Shown: piece by piece, positions 1-7,317 of the stretch
Position numbering within the stretch: the first letter of the stretch is position 1
Layout of the letters: each line of letters begins with the position of its first letter
NCBI GenBank assembly: GCA_964393865.1
Contig: CAYMUW010000052.1
Coordinates: 1 to 15,252, forward strand
Direction: 5' to 3'
From: Suilimivivens sp964393865
GTDB taxonomy: Bacteria; Bacillota; Clostridia; Lachnospirales; Lachnospiraceae
DNA length: 15,252 nt
The notes under the pieces: model-generated
Told to the model about the DNA's origin: nothing
Databases searched by the model: none
The model's input: the letters and a program-made list of their open reading frames with translations, nothing else
Program-made: the position numbers and the translations under genes

Positions 1-25
1 AGCATTTTGACAATGATTTTTTATT

Positions 26-49
26 CAGTTCAGCCGGAAGGCTGAACTG
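26..49 (+). terminator. Perfect 10-bp hairpin, possible terminator of the gene to the left
   Basis: Bases 26-35 pair perfectly with 40-49 around a GGAA loop. The sequence after it on the plus strand is only mildly U-rich, and a T-rich stretch lies before it (15-24), so it is not a textbook intrinsic terminator in either direction. Its position just upstream of a new promoter suggests it ends the preceding transcription unit, whose gene is outside the window. Confidence 0.35.
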
Positions 50-81
50 TTACAACATTTCACCAAAAATATTCTGCCACG

Positions 82-110
82 TTGACTTTTTGAAGCTGTT
101 ATGCTATAAA
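82..110 (+). promoter_or_regulatory. Sigma-A promoter of the T-box/trpB unit
   Basis: The -35 element TTGACT (82-87) is separated by exactly 17 bases from the -10 element TATAAA (105-110). The -10 is preceded by TGC, making it an extended -10. Transcription should start near 116-118, immediately before the first helix of the T-box leader, which supports this assignment. Confidence 0.8.
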
Positions 111-117
111 TAAGCAT

Positions 118-392
118 ATAACCGTTGAAGAAGAGTAAGTACTTTGAGAGATTTCGGGATGAAATCAGTTCATCACAGAGAGCCGCAATTGGTGGAAGGC
201 GGTATGAGCAGCTTAAAGGAATGGGCTTCTGAGGGCGAGTCGAAGATAGTAGACGAGACGGAGAGGATACTTCGTTATCAAACCGAGCATATGATAGTAT
301 GCGATGAGCGGATGCGTATATGCATCAAGCCGGGTGGCACCGCAGGAGATGATACTCTTGTCCCAGCAATATGGGACAGGAGTTTTTTTTGT
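118..392 (+). ncRNA. T-box riboswitch leader, tryptophan-specific
   Basis: This leader senses the charging state of a tRNA by binding it directly and then choosing between antiterminator and terminator. Stem I has a base helix (GAAG at 127-130 against CTTC at 226-229), AGTA specifier-loop sequence near 134-137, an AGAGAG-type bulge at 176-182 and a GGTGGAAGGCGG segment at 191-202. The specifier loop places TGG (222-224) just before the 3' strand of the base helix, which is the Trp codon. A long stem III-like helix lies around 288-326. The conserved T-box motif is at 332-343, with UGGC at 335-338. UGGC would pair with a tRNA ending GCCA, and bacterial tRNA-Trp has a G discriminator base, so codon and acceptor end agree. 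The downstream gene is a tryptophan synthase beta chain, which fits Trp control. Confidence 0.9.
355..390 (+). terminator. T-box intrinsic terminator
   Basis: An 11-bp stem pairs 355-365 with 372-382 (one G-U pair) around a 6-base loop and is followed by eight T residues (383-390). This is the default off-structure when charged tRNA-Trp is bound. Its 5' strand lies just after the T-box motif, as expected for mutually exclusive antiterminator and terminator folds. Confidence 0.88.
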
Positions 393-405
393 GAGCAATG
401 AGCCA

Positions 406-507
406 GGCGAGACTGTTTCAGTCTCGCCCGAGTAAGGAGGGGCAAGCGGCAAGCTTGCTTGCCAGATTGCATTTCCTTACTCGAGGATGAGAGTGTTAAC
501 TCTCATC
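406..507. repeat. Three adjacent perfect hairpins between leader terminator and trpB
   Basis: Hairpin A pairs 406-415 with 419-428 (10 bp, TTT loop). Hairpin B starts on the very next base: 429-438 pairs with 474-483 (10 bp) and encloses an inner 7-bp helix, 441-447 with 457-463. That inner helix can be replaced by 448-454 pairing with the same 3' strand, because the GGCAAGC unit is present twice. Hairpin C pairs 486-494 with 499-507 (9 bp, GTTA loop). None is followed by a U-run, so they are not obvious terminators. No coding sequence covers them. They may be an intergenic repeat element, or an RNA structure within the trpB 5' region. The function is unknown. Confidence 0.7.
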
Positions 508-572
508 TGGCGAATGCTAGGACAACGAACAGCAAGGCTGTGAGTTGGCGAATGCCGGGAGGCGAACAGCAA
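508..572. repeat. Degenerate tandem direct repeat, two units of about 38 bases
   Basis: TGGCGAATGC occurs at 508-517 and 546-555, and CGAACAGCAA at 526-535 and 563-572. The two units therefore share both ends with a diverged middle one base different in length. It follows directly on the hairpin cluster and may belong to the same element. Two imperfect copies are too few and too adjacent to be a CRISPR array. Confidence 0.65.
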
Positions 573-628
573 AGCAATCCATACTATTAAATAATTGACA
601 GCGCCAATTGCGCAGAATGGAGGAAACA

Positions 629-2017
629 ATGAGCGAAACTAAGAAGATTCCCTACAAGATTTATCTGGAAGAAAACGAGATGCCCACAAGCTGGTATAAT
701 GTGCGGGCAGATATGAAAAACAAACCGGCGCCGCTTTTAAACCCCGGTACCTTACAGCCTGTTACTTTTGATGAATTAAAAGGCATTTTCTGCGAGGAAC
801 TGTGCAGACAGGAGCTGGACGATACTACAGCATACATTGAAATTCCCGAGGAGATCAGAAACTTCTACAAAATGTACAGACCGTCACCTTTGGTGAGAGC
901 ATATTGTCTGGAGGAAAAACTGCAAACTCCGGCTAAGATTTATTACAAGTTTGAAGGAAACAATACCAGCGGAAGCCATAAGCTGAATTCCGCAATTGCA
1001 CAGGCCTATTATGCAAAGGCGCAGGGGCTTAAGGGCGTAACCACAGAAACCGGAGCAGGACAGTGGGGAACAGCGCTTTCCATGGCATGTGCTTATCTTG
1101 ATCTGGATTGTCAGGTATATATGGTAAAATGCTCCTATGAGCAGAAGCCTTTCAGAAGAGAAGTAATGAGAACCTATGGGGCAAATGTGACCCCCTCACC
1201 TTCCAATACTACTGAGGTCGGACGTAAGATTTTGGAGGAATTCCCCGGAACTACGGGAAGCCTTGGATGCGCTATTTCAGAGGCGGTGGAGGCTGCGGTT
1301 TCACAGGAGGGTTATCGTTATGTGCTTGGCTCTGTACTGAATCAGGTGCTTCTCCATCAATCGGTGATCGGACTGGAAGCAAAAGCAGCTATGGATAAAT
1401 ACGGTATCAAGCCGGATATCATTATCGGATGTGCAGGCGGCGGATCAAATTTAGGCGGTCTGATTTCCCCTTTCATGGGCGAAAAGCTAAGAGGAGAAGC
1501 AGACTACAGAATTATTGCTGTGGAGCCTGCATCCTGCCCCAGCTTTACACGAGGAAAGTTCTTGTACGACTTCTGCGATACAGGAAAGGTATGTCCTCTT
1601 GCAAAGATGTATACTTTGGGCAATGGTTTTATTCCCGCACCCAATCACGCAGGAGGTCTGCGTTACCATGGTATGAGTTCCATTCTTTCTCAGCTGTATC
1701 ATGACGGTTATATGGAGGCGACCAGCGTAGAGCAGACTGCCGTATTTGGGGCGGCAGAAGAGTTTGCAAGAGTGGAAGGCATTCTGCCTGCTCCTGAGAG
1801 CTCACATGCAATCCGGGCAGCCATTGACGAGGCTTTGAAATGTAAGGAAACAGGAGAGGAAAAGACAATCCTCTTTGGTCTTACTGGAACAGGATATTTT
1901 GATATGGTGGCTTATGAGCGCTTTAACAACGGAGAAATGTCGGATTATATTCCTACGGATGAAGATCTTGCCAGGGGATTTGCAGGAATTCCCCAATTTC
2001 CCGGAAACGAGATCTAA
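629..2017 (+). CDS. trpB: Tryptophan synthase beta chain, TrpB2-type, PLP-dependent
   Basis: The family condenses indole with L-serine to give L-tryptophan in the cytoplasm using pyridoxal phosphate. This 462-residue protein is longer than the usual TrpB1 (about 400) and carries the N-terminal extension typical of TrpB2. The PLP lysine is K118 in the GSHKLNSA motif. ETGAGQWG (140-147) carries the catalytic glutamate, and GGGSN (270-274) binds the cofactor phosphate. The start at ATG 629 is chosen because GGAGG (619-623) lies 5 bases before it; ATG 617 and TTG 608 are in frame but overlap or precede that site. There is no trpA or other trp gene beside it, so it is a stand-alone enzyme, perhaps salvaging indole. 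The leader indicates induction when charged tRNA-Trp is low. The exact physiological reaction of TrpB2 without TrpA is less settled than the family assignment. Confidence 0.93.
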   Translation: MSETKKIPYKIYLEENEMPTSWYNVRADMKNKPAPLLNPGTLQPVTFDELKGIFCEELCRQELDDTTAYIEIPEEIRNFYKMYRPSPLVRAYCLEEKLQTPAKIYYKFEGNNTSGSHKLNSAIAQAYYAKAQGLKGVTTETGAGQWGTALSMACAYLDLDCQVYMVKCSYEQKPFRREVMRTYGANVTPSPSNTTEVGRKILEEFPGTTGSLGCAISEAVEAAVSQEGYRYVLGSVLNQVLLHQSVIGLEAKAAMDKYGIKPDIIIGCAGGGSNLGGLISPFMGEKLRGEADYRIIAVEPASCPSFTRGKFLYDFCDTGKVCPLAKMYTLGNGFIPAPNHAGGLRYHGMSSILSQLYHDGYMEATSVEQTAVFGAAEEFARVEGILPAPESSHAIRAAIDEALKCKETGEEKTILFGLTGTGYFDMVAYERFNNGEMSDYIPTDEDLARGFAGIPQFPGNEI

Positions 2018-2140
2018 CGCATCTTAGCTATTATGCTCCGCCTTGGATACGGTACAGCTTCTTTGTCAGCGACTATGACAGCTTTCGGAATTTAAGGAAA
2101 CAGGCGGCACGGCATTTAACAAAATGATAATATTGGACAG

Positions 2141-2169
2141 TTGAATAAAAACTGTAAATCTGTTAAAAT
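2141..2169 (+). promoter_or_regulatory. Candidate secA promoter overlapping the trpB terminator
   Basis: TTGAAT (2141-2146), a 17-base spacer and TAAAAT (2164-2169) fit a sigma-A promoter. Start of transcription would be near 2176, inside the 3' strand of the terminator hairpin, giving a secA leader of about 60 bases. Because it shares bases with an AT-rich hairpin, chance resemblance is possible. No better promoter is visible between trpB and secA. Confidence 0.5.
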
Positions 2170-2186
2170 AAGATTTACAGTTTTTT
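2147..2186 (+). terminator. Intrinsic terminator after trpB
   Basis: A 15-bp AT-rich perfect stem pairs 2147-2161 with 2171-2185 around a 9-base loop and runs into a T-tract (2181-2186). The A-tract opposite the T-tract means it could also act on the minus strand, though no minus-strand gene ends here. Confidence 0.8.
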
Positions 2187-2236
2187 GACGTAGTGATGCT
2201 TTTTTTAGGTTTCTGCGGGAAAGGCATGGTAAAAGA

Positions 2237-4801
2237 ATGAATTTGGTCCAAAAAGTATTTGGCACACACAGTGAAAGAGAACTAAAGCGCATTGAAGGTA
2301 CGATACAGGCAATTGAGGATTTGCGGCCTTCCATGCAGGCCCTCTCCGATGTGGAGCTGAAAGGAAAGACGGAAGAATTTAAGAAGCGCCTGTCAGAGGG
2401 AGAAACGCTGGATGATCTGCTTCCGGAAGCCTTTGCAGTGGTCAGGGAAGCGGCCAGACGTGTTTTAAATATGGAGCATTATCATGTTCAGCTGATTGGA
2501 GGTATTATTCTTCATCAGGGACGTATTGCAGAAATGAAAACCGGTGAAGGAAAGACACTGGTATCCACCCTTCCTGCATATTTAAATGCGCTGGAAGGAA
2601 AGGGAGTTCACATTGTAACGGTCAATGATTATCTGGCCAAGCGTGACGCCGAATGGATGGGCGAGGTGCATAAGTTTTTGGGACTTACCGTAGGCGTAGT
2701 CTTAAACGGCATGAAGCCCGAAGAGCGCAGGGAAGCTTATGGATGTGATATTACCTATGTTACCAACAATGAACTGGGCTTTGATTATCTTCGTGACAAT
2801 ATGGTGATCTATAAGGCACAGTTGGTACTTCGCGATCTGCATTATGCGATTATCGACGAGGTTGACTCTGTTTTGATTGACGAAGCAAGAACCCCTCTTA
2901 TCATTTCCGGTCAAAGCGGAAAATCAACCAAGCTTTATGAGGTATGTGATATTCTTGCCAAACAGATGAAGCGCGGCGAGGATATGGCGGATTTAACCAA
3001 AATGGATGCCATTATGGGCGTGGAGCGTGAAGAAACCGGAGACTTTATTGTTAATGAGAAGGACAAGGTAGTCAATCTTACCGCACAGGGTGTAGATAAG
3101 GTGGAGAAGTTCTTCCAGATTGAGAATCTGGCTGACCCGGAAAATATTGAGATTCAGCATAATATCATTTTAGCGCTGCGCGCCAATAATCTGATGTTCA
3201 GAGATCAGGATTACGTGGTTAAGGATGACCAGGTTCTGATCGTAGATGAGTTTACGGGACGTATTATGCCGGGACGCCGTTATTCCGACGGACTTCATCA
3301 GGCAATCGAGGCTAAGGAGCATGTGAAGGTTAAGAGAGAAAGCAAGACTCTGGCTACCATCACCTTCCAGAACTTCTTTAATAAATTTACGAAAAAGGCA
3401 GGTATGACAGGTACTGCCCTTACGGAAGAAAAGGAATTCCGTGATATTTACGGAATGGACGTTATAGAGATACCCACCAACAAGCCCATAGCCAGAAAAG
3501 ATTTACACGACGCAGTATACAAGACCAGAAAGGAAAAGCTGAATGCCATTGTGGAAGCCGTAAAGGAAGCTCACGAAAAGGGACAGCCCGTTCTGGTAGG
3601 TACCATTACCATAGAGGCTTCGGAGGAACTGAGCAAAATGCTTACCAGACAGGGAATTCAGCACAAGGTGTTAAATGCCAAATTCCATGAGCTGGAAGCA
3701 GAGATTGTTGCGGATGCCGGTATTCACGGTGCGGTAACCATTGCAACCAATATGGCGGGACGTGGTACAGATATTAAGCTGGATGAGGATGCCCGGGCAG
3801 CGGGAGGACTTAAGATTATCGGAACGGAGCGCCATGAGTCCAGACGTATTGACAATCAGCTTCGCGGACGTTCCGGACGACAGGGAGATCCCGGTGAATC
3901 TAAGTTTTATATTTCCCTTGAGGATGACCTGATGCGCTTATTTGGTTCCGAGCGTTTGATTAATATGTTTAATGCCCTTGGTATTCCCGAGGGACAGGAA
4001 ATTGAGCATAAGGCGCTTACCAATGCCATTGAATCTGCTCAGAAGAAGATCGAGAACAATAACTTCGGTATCAGAAAGAACCTGCTTGAATATGACCAGG
4101 TTATGAATGAGCAGAGAGAGATCATTTATGATGAAAGACGCCGTGTGCTTGACGGGGAAAGCATGAGAGATGCGATCTATAAGATGATTACGGATATTAC
4201 GGAAAATGCTGTAGATATTGTAATTGGAGATGATACAGATTACGATGAATGGAATCTGGAGGAATTAAATACACTGCTTCTTCCTACCGTTCCGCTGAAA
4301 CCTGTGAACAGGGGACGTATCAATACTCCTAAGAAAAACGCTCTCAAGCAGCAGTTGAAGGAAGAGGCTGTAAAGCTTTATGAGGCCAAGGAGGCAGAGT
4401 TCCCTGAGCCGGAGGCAATCCGTGAGCTGGAGAGAGTTATTCTGCTGAAAATTATTGACAGAAAGTGGATGGATCACATTGACGATATGGACCAGCTTCG
4501 TCAGGGCGTGGGGCTGCAGGCATACGGGCAGAGAGATCCTCTTGTAGAGTACAAGCTCAGCGGTTATGAAATGTTCGATGAAATGACTCAGAACATCAGG
4601 GAAGAGACCGTAAGATTACTTTTCCACGTAAGAGTAGAACAGAAGGTGGAAAGAGAACAGGTTGCCAAGGTGACAGGCACCAATAAGGACGATTCGGCAG
4701 TCAAGGCCCCCGTGAAGAGGGAGACGGCTAAGATATACCCCAATGATCCCTGTCCTTGCGGCAGCGGAAAGAAGTATAAGCAGTGCTGTGGACGCAAATA
4801 A
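2237..4801 (+). CDS. secA: Preprotein translocase ATPase SecA
   Basis: SecA is the motor that pushes unfolded secretory proteins through the SecYEG channel at the membrane. The 854-residue length is normal for a Firmicutes SecA. Walker A is MKTGEGKT (100-107), the SecA signature segment lies at 171-189, and the DEAD-like Walker B is IIDEVDS (205-211). The preprotein cross-linking domain follows at roughly 225-345. The second nucleotide-binding domain carries TNMAGRGTD (504-512) and the GRSGRQGDPG arginine-finger region near 540-550. The helical scaffold comes next. The C-terminus is a SEC-C zinc finger with C839, C841, C850 and C851. The start fits the usual MGLxxKxFG-like SecA N-terminus, but the Shine-Dalgarno is poor: the nearest purine run (2217-2224) is about 12 bases away. 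prfB follows after 27 bases, so the two are probably co-transcribed. Confidence 0.98.
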   Translation: MNLVQKVFGTHSERELKRIEGTIQAIEDLRPSMQALSDVELKGKTEEFKKRLSEGETLDDLLPEAFAVVREAARRVLNMEHYHVQLIGGIILHQGRIAEMKTGEGKTLVSTLPAYLNALEGKGVHIVTVNDYLAKRDAEWMGEVHKFLGLTVGVVLNGMKPEERREAYGCDITYVTNNELGFDYLRDNMVIYKAQLVLRDLHYAIIDEVDSVLIDEARTPLIISGQSGKSTKLYEVCDILAKQMKRGEDMADLTKMDAIMGVEREETGDFIVNEKDKVVNLTAQGVDKVEKFFQIENLADPENIEIQHNIILALRANNLMFRDQDYVVKDDQVLIVDEFTGRIMPGRRYSDGLHQAIEAKEHVKVKRESKTLATITFQNFFNKFTKKAGMTGTALTEEKEFRDIYGMDVIEIPTNKPIARKDLHDAVYKTRKEKLNAIVEAVKEAHEKGQPVLVGTITIEASEELSKMLTRQGIQHKVLNAKFHELEAEIVADAGIHGAVTIATNMAGRGTDIKLDEDARAAGGLKIIGTERHESRRIDNQLRGRSGRQGDPGESKFYISLEDDLMRLFGSERLINMFNALGIPEGQEIEHKALTNAIESAQKKIENNNFGIRKNLLEYDQVMNEQREIIYDERRRVLDGESMRDAIYKMITDITENAVDIVIGDDTDYDEWNLEELNTLLLPTVPLKPVNRGRINTPKKNALKQQLKEEAVKLYEAKEAEFPEPEAIRELERVILLKIIDRKWMDHIDDMDQLRQGVGLQAYGQRDPLVEYKLSGYEMFDEMTQNIREETVRLLFHVRVEQKVEREQVAKVTGTNKDDSAVKAPVKRETAKIYPNDPCPCGSGKKYKQCCGRK

Positions 4802-4828
4802 AACACAAAAAGAAAGAGGTGACGCAAG

Positions 4829-5951
4829 GTGGTAGAATTAGATCAGATGAAATCTGAGCTGCAGACCTACAAAAGTCCTTTAGCGGAAGTGAGGGATTCA
4901 CTTTGACTTAGCTGATAAGTCAAAGAAGATTGAAGAGCTGGAAAGAGAGATGGAGGTGCCCGGTTTTTGGGACGATCCGGACCGCGCTAACCAGAAGATG
5001 AAGGAACTGAAAAACTTAAAAGATATTGTAGATACTATAGAAGGACTGGAAGCCCAGTACGAGGATATCGACACCCTGATTGAGATGGGCTATGAGGAAG
5101 AGGACGCCCAGCTTGTGGCAGATATCAGGCAGGAGCTTGATGAATTCATTGAAATCTACGAGGAAGTCAGGATCAATACCCTTTTGTCAGAGGAATATGA
5201 TGCTGATAATGCGATTTTAAAGCTGAATGCAGGAGCAGGAGGAACGGAAAGCTGTGACTGGTGTTCCATGCTGTATCGAATGTATACCAGATGGGCGGAG
5301 CGAAAGGGCTTTTCCGTGGAGGTGCTGGATTACCTTGACGGGGACGGGGCGGGAATTAAATCGGTGACCTTTCAGGTCAATGGCACCAACGCCTACGGGT
5401 ATTTGAAGTCCGAAAAGGGTGTGCACCGACTGGTGCGTATTTCGCCTTTTAACGCACAGGGGAAACGTCAGACATCCTTTGTTTCTCTGGATGTTATGCC
5501 CGATATTGAAGAGGATGTGGATGTTGAAATTAACGAGGATGAGCTTAGAATCGATACCTACCGAAGCAGCGGCGCCGGCGGGCAGCATATCAATAAGACC
5601 TCCTCGGCAATCAGAATTACGCATCTGCCTACAGGAATTGTAGTGCAGTGCCAAAATGAGCGTTCCCAATTCCAAAACAAGGATAAAGCTATGCAGATGC
5701 TGAAAGCGAAGCTGTATATGCTGAAGAAGGAGGCGAATGCGGAGAAGCTTTCCGATATTCGCGGTGAGGTGAAGGAGATCGGCTGGGGTAATCAGATTCG
5801 ATCCTATGTTATGCAGCCTTACACCATGGTAAAGGATCACCGGACTAACGCAGAGACAGGAAATGTGGATGCGGTTATGGACGGAGATTTGGACCCATTC
5901 ATCAATGCCTATTTAAAGTGGATTAATACAAAAGAGCCATCAGGAAACTGA
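4829..5951 (+). CDS. prfB: Peptide chain release factor 2, expressed by programmed +1 frameshift
   Basis: RF2 recognises UGA and UAA stop codons in the ribosomal A site and triggers peptide release. Translation starts at GTG 4829, 6 bases after AGAGGTGA (4815-4822). It reads 25 codons to CTT (4901-4903), meets in-frame TGA (4904-4906), slips +1, and continues from GAC (4905) to TGA at 5949-5951, giving 373 residues. The downstream open frame alone would lack the first 25 residues and look like a truncated gene starting at 4950. The SPF anticodon-like tripeptide falls at 205-207 and the catalytic GGQ at 250-252, the same numbering as E. coli RF2, which supports the joined reading. Low RF2 favours the slip, so the gene autoregulates. 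It lies 27 bases after secA, a common Firmicutes arrangement. The stop codon lies inside the terminator stem. Confidence 0.95.
4889..4907 (+). promoter_or_regulatory. RF2 programmed +1 frameshift site
   Basis: The slippery core CTT TGA C (4901-4907) is intact. An internal Shine-Dalgarno-like segment AGGGAT (4892-4897) stands three bases before CTT, the same register as AGGGGG in E. coli. Only its first four bases can pair with the anti-SD, so the stimulator looks weakened. An alternative pairing, GAGG at 4891-4894, would sit further away (6 bases). Confidence 0.92.
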
Positions 5952-5975
5952 TGGCTCAATTCTTTACTTCTTTTT
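5934..5975. terminator. Bidirectional terminator between prfB and the convergent operon
   Basis: A perfect 10-bp stem pairs 5934-5943 with 5948-5957 around a GAAA loop. On the plus strand it is followed by a U-rich but interrupted stretch (5960-5975); on the minus strand by TTTTGTATT. The prfB TGA stop (5949-5951) lies in its 3' arm. It can serve both prfB and the minus-strand gene ending at 5974. Confidence 0.8.
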
Positions 5976-6744
5976 AAAGGGCGGCGGCCGCACCTTTCTT
6001 TTTGACCAGATCAAGGTAAAAATTTGCGTAGGTTGCCTGCATATAGGGGTACAGCCATATAAAGCCGATGCCGCAGGAAAATACGCACAAAATCATCAGA
6101 GGAATAAAGCTTAGCTGGATATAAAACAGCCTTGCCTTGTGCCCTTTAATCAGCTGCGGGGCAACCTTTCTAATCAACTGCATGGCAGTATATTCCGGAA
6201 AGTCCAGCATCAAATAGTAGATTTGAGACAACAGGAGCTGTACAAACACAATGATGACCCATCCCGCTACCAGCAAAATCGAATAAAGCAAAAATAAGCC
6301 TGGTGAAAAAGGCAGCTCATCGGAGGACACCCGGGTTATGCTTACAGACTGCATCATGGTTCTGCTCACATAGGTGTAGGGCATAGAACAAAGAACAGAA
6401 ACGACTGCCAGCACAATCTGCGTGCGAACGACCTTGGAGCCTTTTTGCGCATAGGGGCCGTGAAAGTAATAAAACAAATCGTTGACCGAAGGCCTTTGGC
6501 CGCAGGCAAGTTTCAAATAAACAAGTGCTTCACCAGCAACGAAAAAGCCGGAAAAAATTTCAATCAAAAATGCAAACGGATAATAAAGCTCTAAACTGAC
6601 CGTGGAAAGAGGCGAGATCATCAGGCTCAGCGGAAAGGTGCATAGCAGATGAAGGAAAAGAATAGCAATCACAGTGCCATACTTTCCAAGTAATTGACCT
6701 TTGGCCAGATTTTTTAAACTGGCAGAGGATAAAAATTCGTTCAT
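5974..6744 (-). CDS. DUF975 family integral membrane protein
   Basis: This 256-residue protein has about five hydrophobic segments, roughly at 24-44, 57-80, 108-127, 150-173 and 206-232. The N-terminal SLKNLAKGQLLGKYG-like segment and the C-terminal block (around 195-246: MkG-like LIKGHKARLF, then GIGFIWLYPY and a final FYLDL) match what I know of DUF975 (PF06161), membrane proteins common in Firmicutes with no established role. The AGGAG on the minus strand (6758-6754) is 9 bases before the ATG. It starts 23 bases after the end of the SprA-related gene and is the last of three genes in a minus-strand operon. It ends in a short poly-alanine tail. Function is not known. Confidence 0.75.
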   Translation of the reverse strand: MNEFLSSASLKNLAKGQLLGKYGTVIAILFLHLLCTFPLSLMISPLSTVSLELYYPFAFLIEIFSGFFVAGEALVYLKLACGQRPSVNDLFYYFHGPYAQKGSKVVRTQIVLAVVSVLCSMPYTYVSRTMMQSVSITRVSSDELPFSPGLFLLYSILLVAGWVIIVFVQLLLSQIYYLMLDFPEYTAMQLIRKVAPQLIKGHKARLFYIQLSFIPLMILCVFSCGIGFIWLYPYMQATYANFYLDLVKKKGAAAAL

Positions 6745-6767
6745 ATCTAATAACTCCTAAAGGATAT

Positions 6768-7289
6768 TTATACAGCTAAATCAAGATGACTTCCGATAAG
6801 AGAAACCGCATCCTGAGATTTGCGGTTCTGCACATAGGGATTATTCTCGTTTGGATATTGAATTCTGGTGGAGGTGGTTCCTCCTGCCACATAGCTGCGC
6901 CCGCATTCGGGACAGATGGCGGTCTGCATAGTGACAGTTGCAGATAATACCTTGCCGCCGTTTTGGGCAGCCTTGGTATACGCATTGCTGACATGCTCCT
7001 GCTCGTGAGCTCTGACTCTGGAAGCGGAAGCTTCCGGAGAAATATGTGCTGCCGACTTAAAGGAAACCATTTCGTCGGAACCGTCCTGATATTTCCGGTT
7101 TTTGCAGGTTTCACATTCGGCGGGCGATGATTTGCGTCCGGGAGAAACCGCTGTGGACTGACCGGGGTTTAAAACCGGTTTTCCAGCCTCGGAGGCTGCG
7201 GCAGCGGAGGCAGATACACTGCTTCCGGCAGCATAGGCACCGGTGTATGGAGATATGTAGTTATAGCTTCCTGTAATCATATTACTCAT
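6768..7289 (-). CDS. SprA-related putative zinc metalloprotease
   Basis: The 173-residue product has an Ala/Ser/Gly-rich N-terminal third without a signal peptide, then a conserved core: CETC (59-62) followed by RKYQDGSDE and VSFK, the metalloprotease-like HEQEH (95-99), and CPEC (126-129) followed by GRSYVAGG. This order matches the SprA-related family (PF12118, CJM1_0395-like proteins), described as putative metalloproteases. The two Cys pairs suggest a structural zinc, and HEQEH fits an HExxH active site. Activity is inferred, not known. ATG 7289 is preferred over TTG 7295 because AAAGGAG (7304-7298) stands 8 bases before it and only 2 before the TTG. It sits between two membrane protein genes (28 and 23 base gaps) in one operon. 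Confidence 0.78.
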   Translation of the reverse strand: MSNMITGSYNYISPYTGAYAAGSSVSASAAAASEAGKPVLNPGQSTAVSPGRKSSPAECETCKNRKYQDGSDEMVSFKSAAHISPEASASRVRAHEQEHVSNAYTKAAQNGGKVLSATVTMQTAICPECGRSYVAGGTTSTRIQYPNENNPYVQNRKSQDAVSLIGSHLDLAV

Positions 7290-7317
7290 AAGCAAATCTC
7301 CTTTCTGGTGGATGGAT

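Noticed and set aside
144..401. 85-residue plus-strand open frame at the left end, with minus-strand frames over the same region
   Set aside because: It lies entirely within the T-box leader and its terminator; the protein has no recognisable features, and the bases are explained by RNA structure.
508..572. Tandem repeat considered as a CRISPR remnant
   Set aside because: Only two imperfect units with no uniform spacer between them and no cas genes; a degenerate duplication fits better.
595..600. Perfect TTGACA just before trpB
   Set aside because: A -10 at normal spacing would fall at or after the ribosome-binding site and start codon region, and no TATAAT-like sequence is there.
608..628. 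Upstream TTG/ATG starts for trpB
   Set aside because: They would put the start ahead of or on the GGAGG site at 619-623; ATG 629 has correct spacing.
4904..4906. prfB as a pseudogene broken by an in-frame stop
   Set aside because: The stop is in the canonical RF2 slip site CTTTGAC, and the rejoined protein has full length and all motifs.
5217..5840. 207-residue antisense open frame over prfB
   Set aside because: It is a shadow of the conserved RF2 coding frame, with no ribosome-binding site or recognisable domain.
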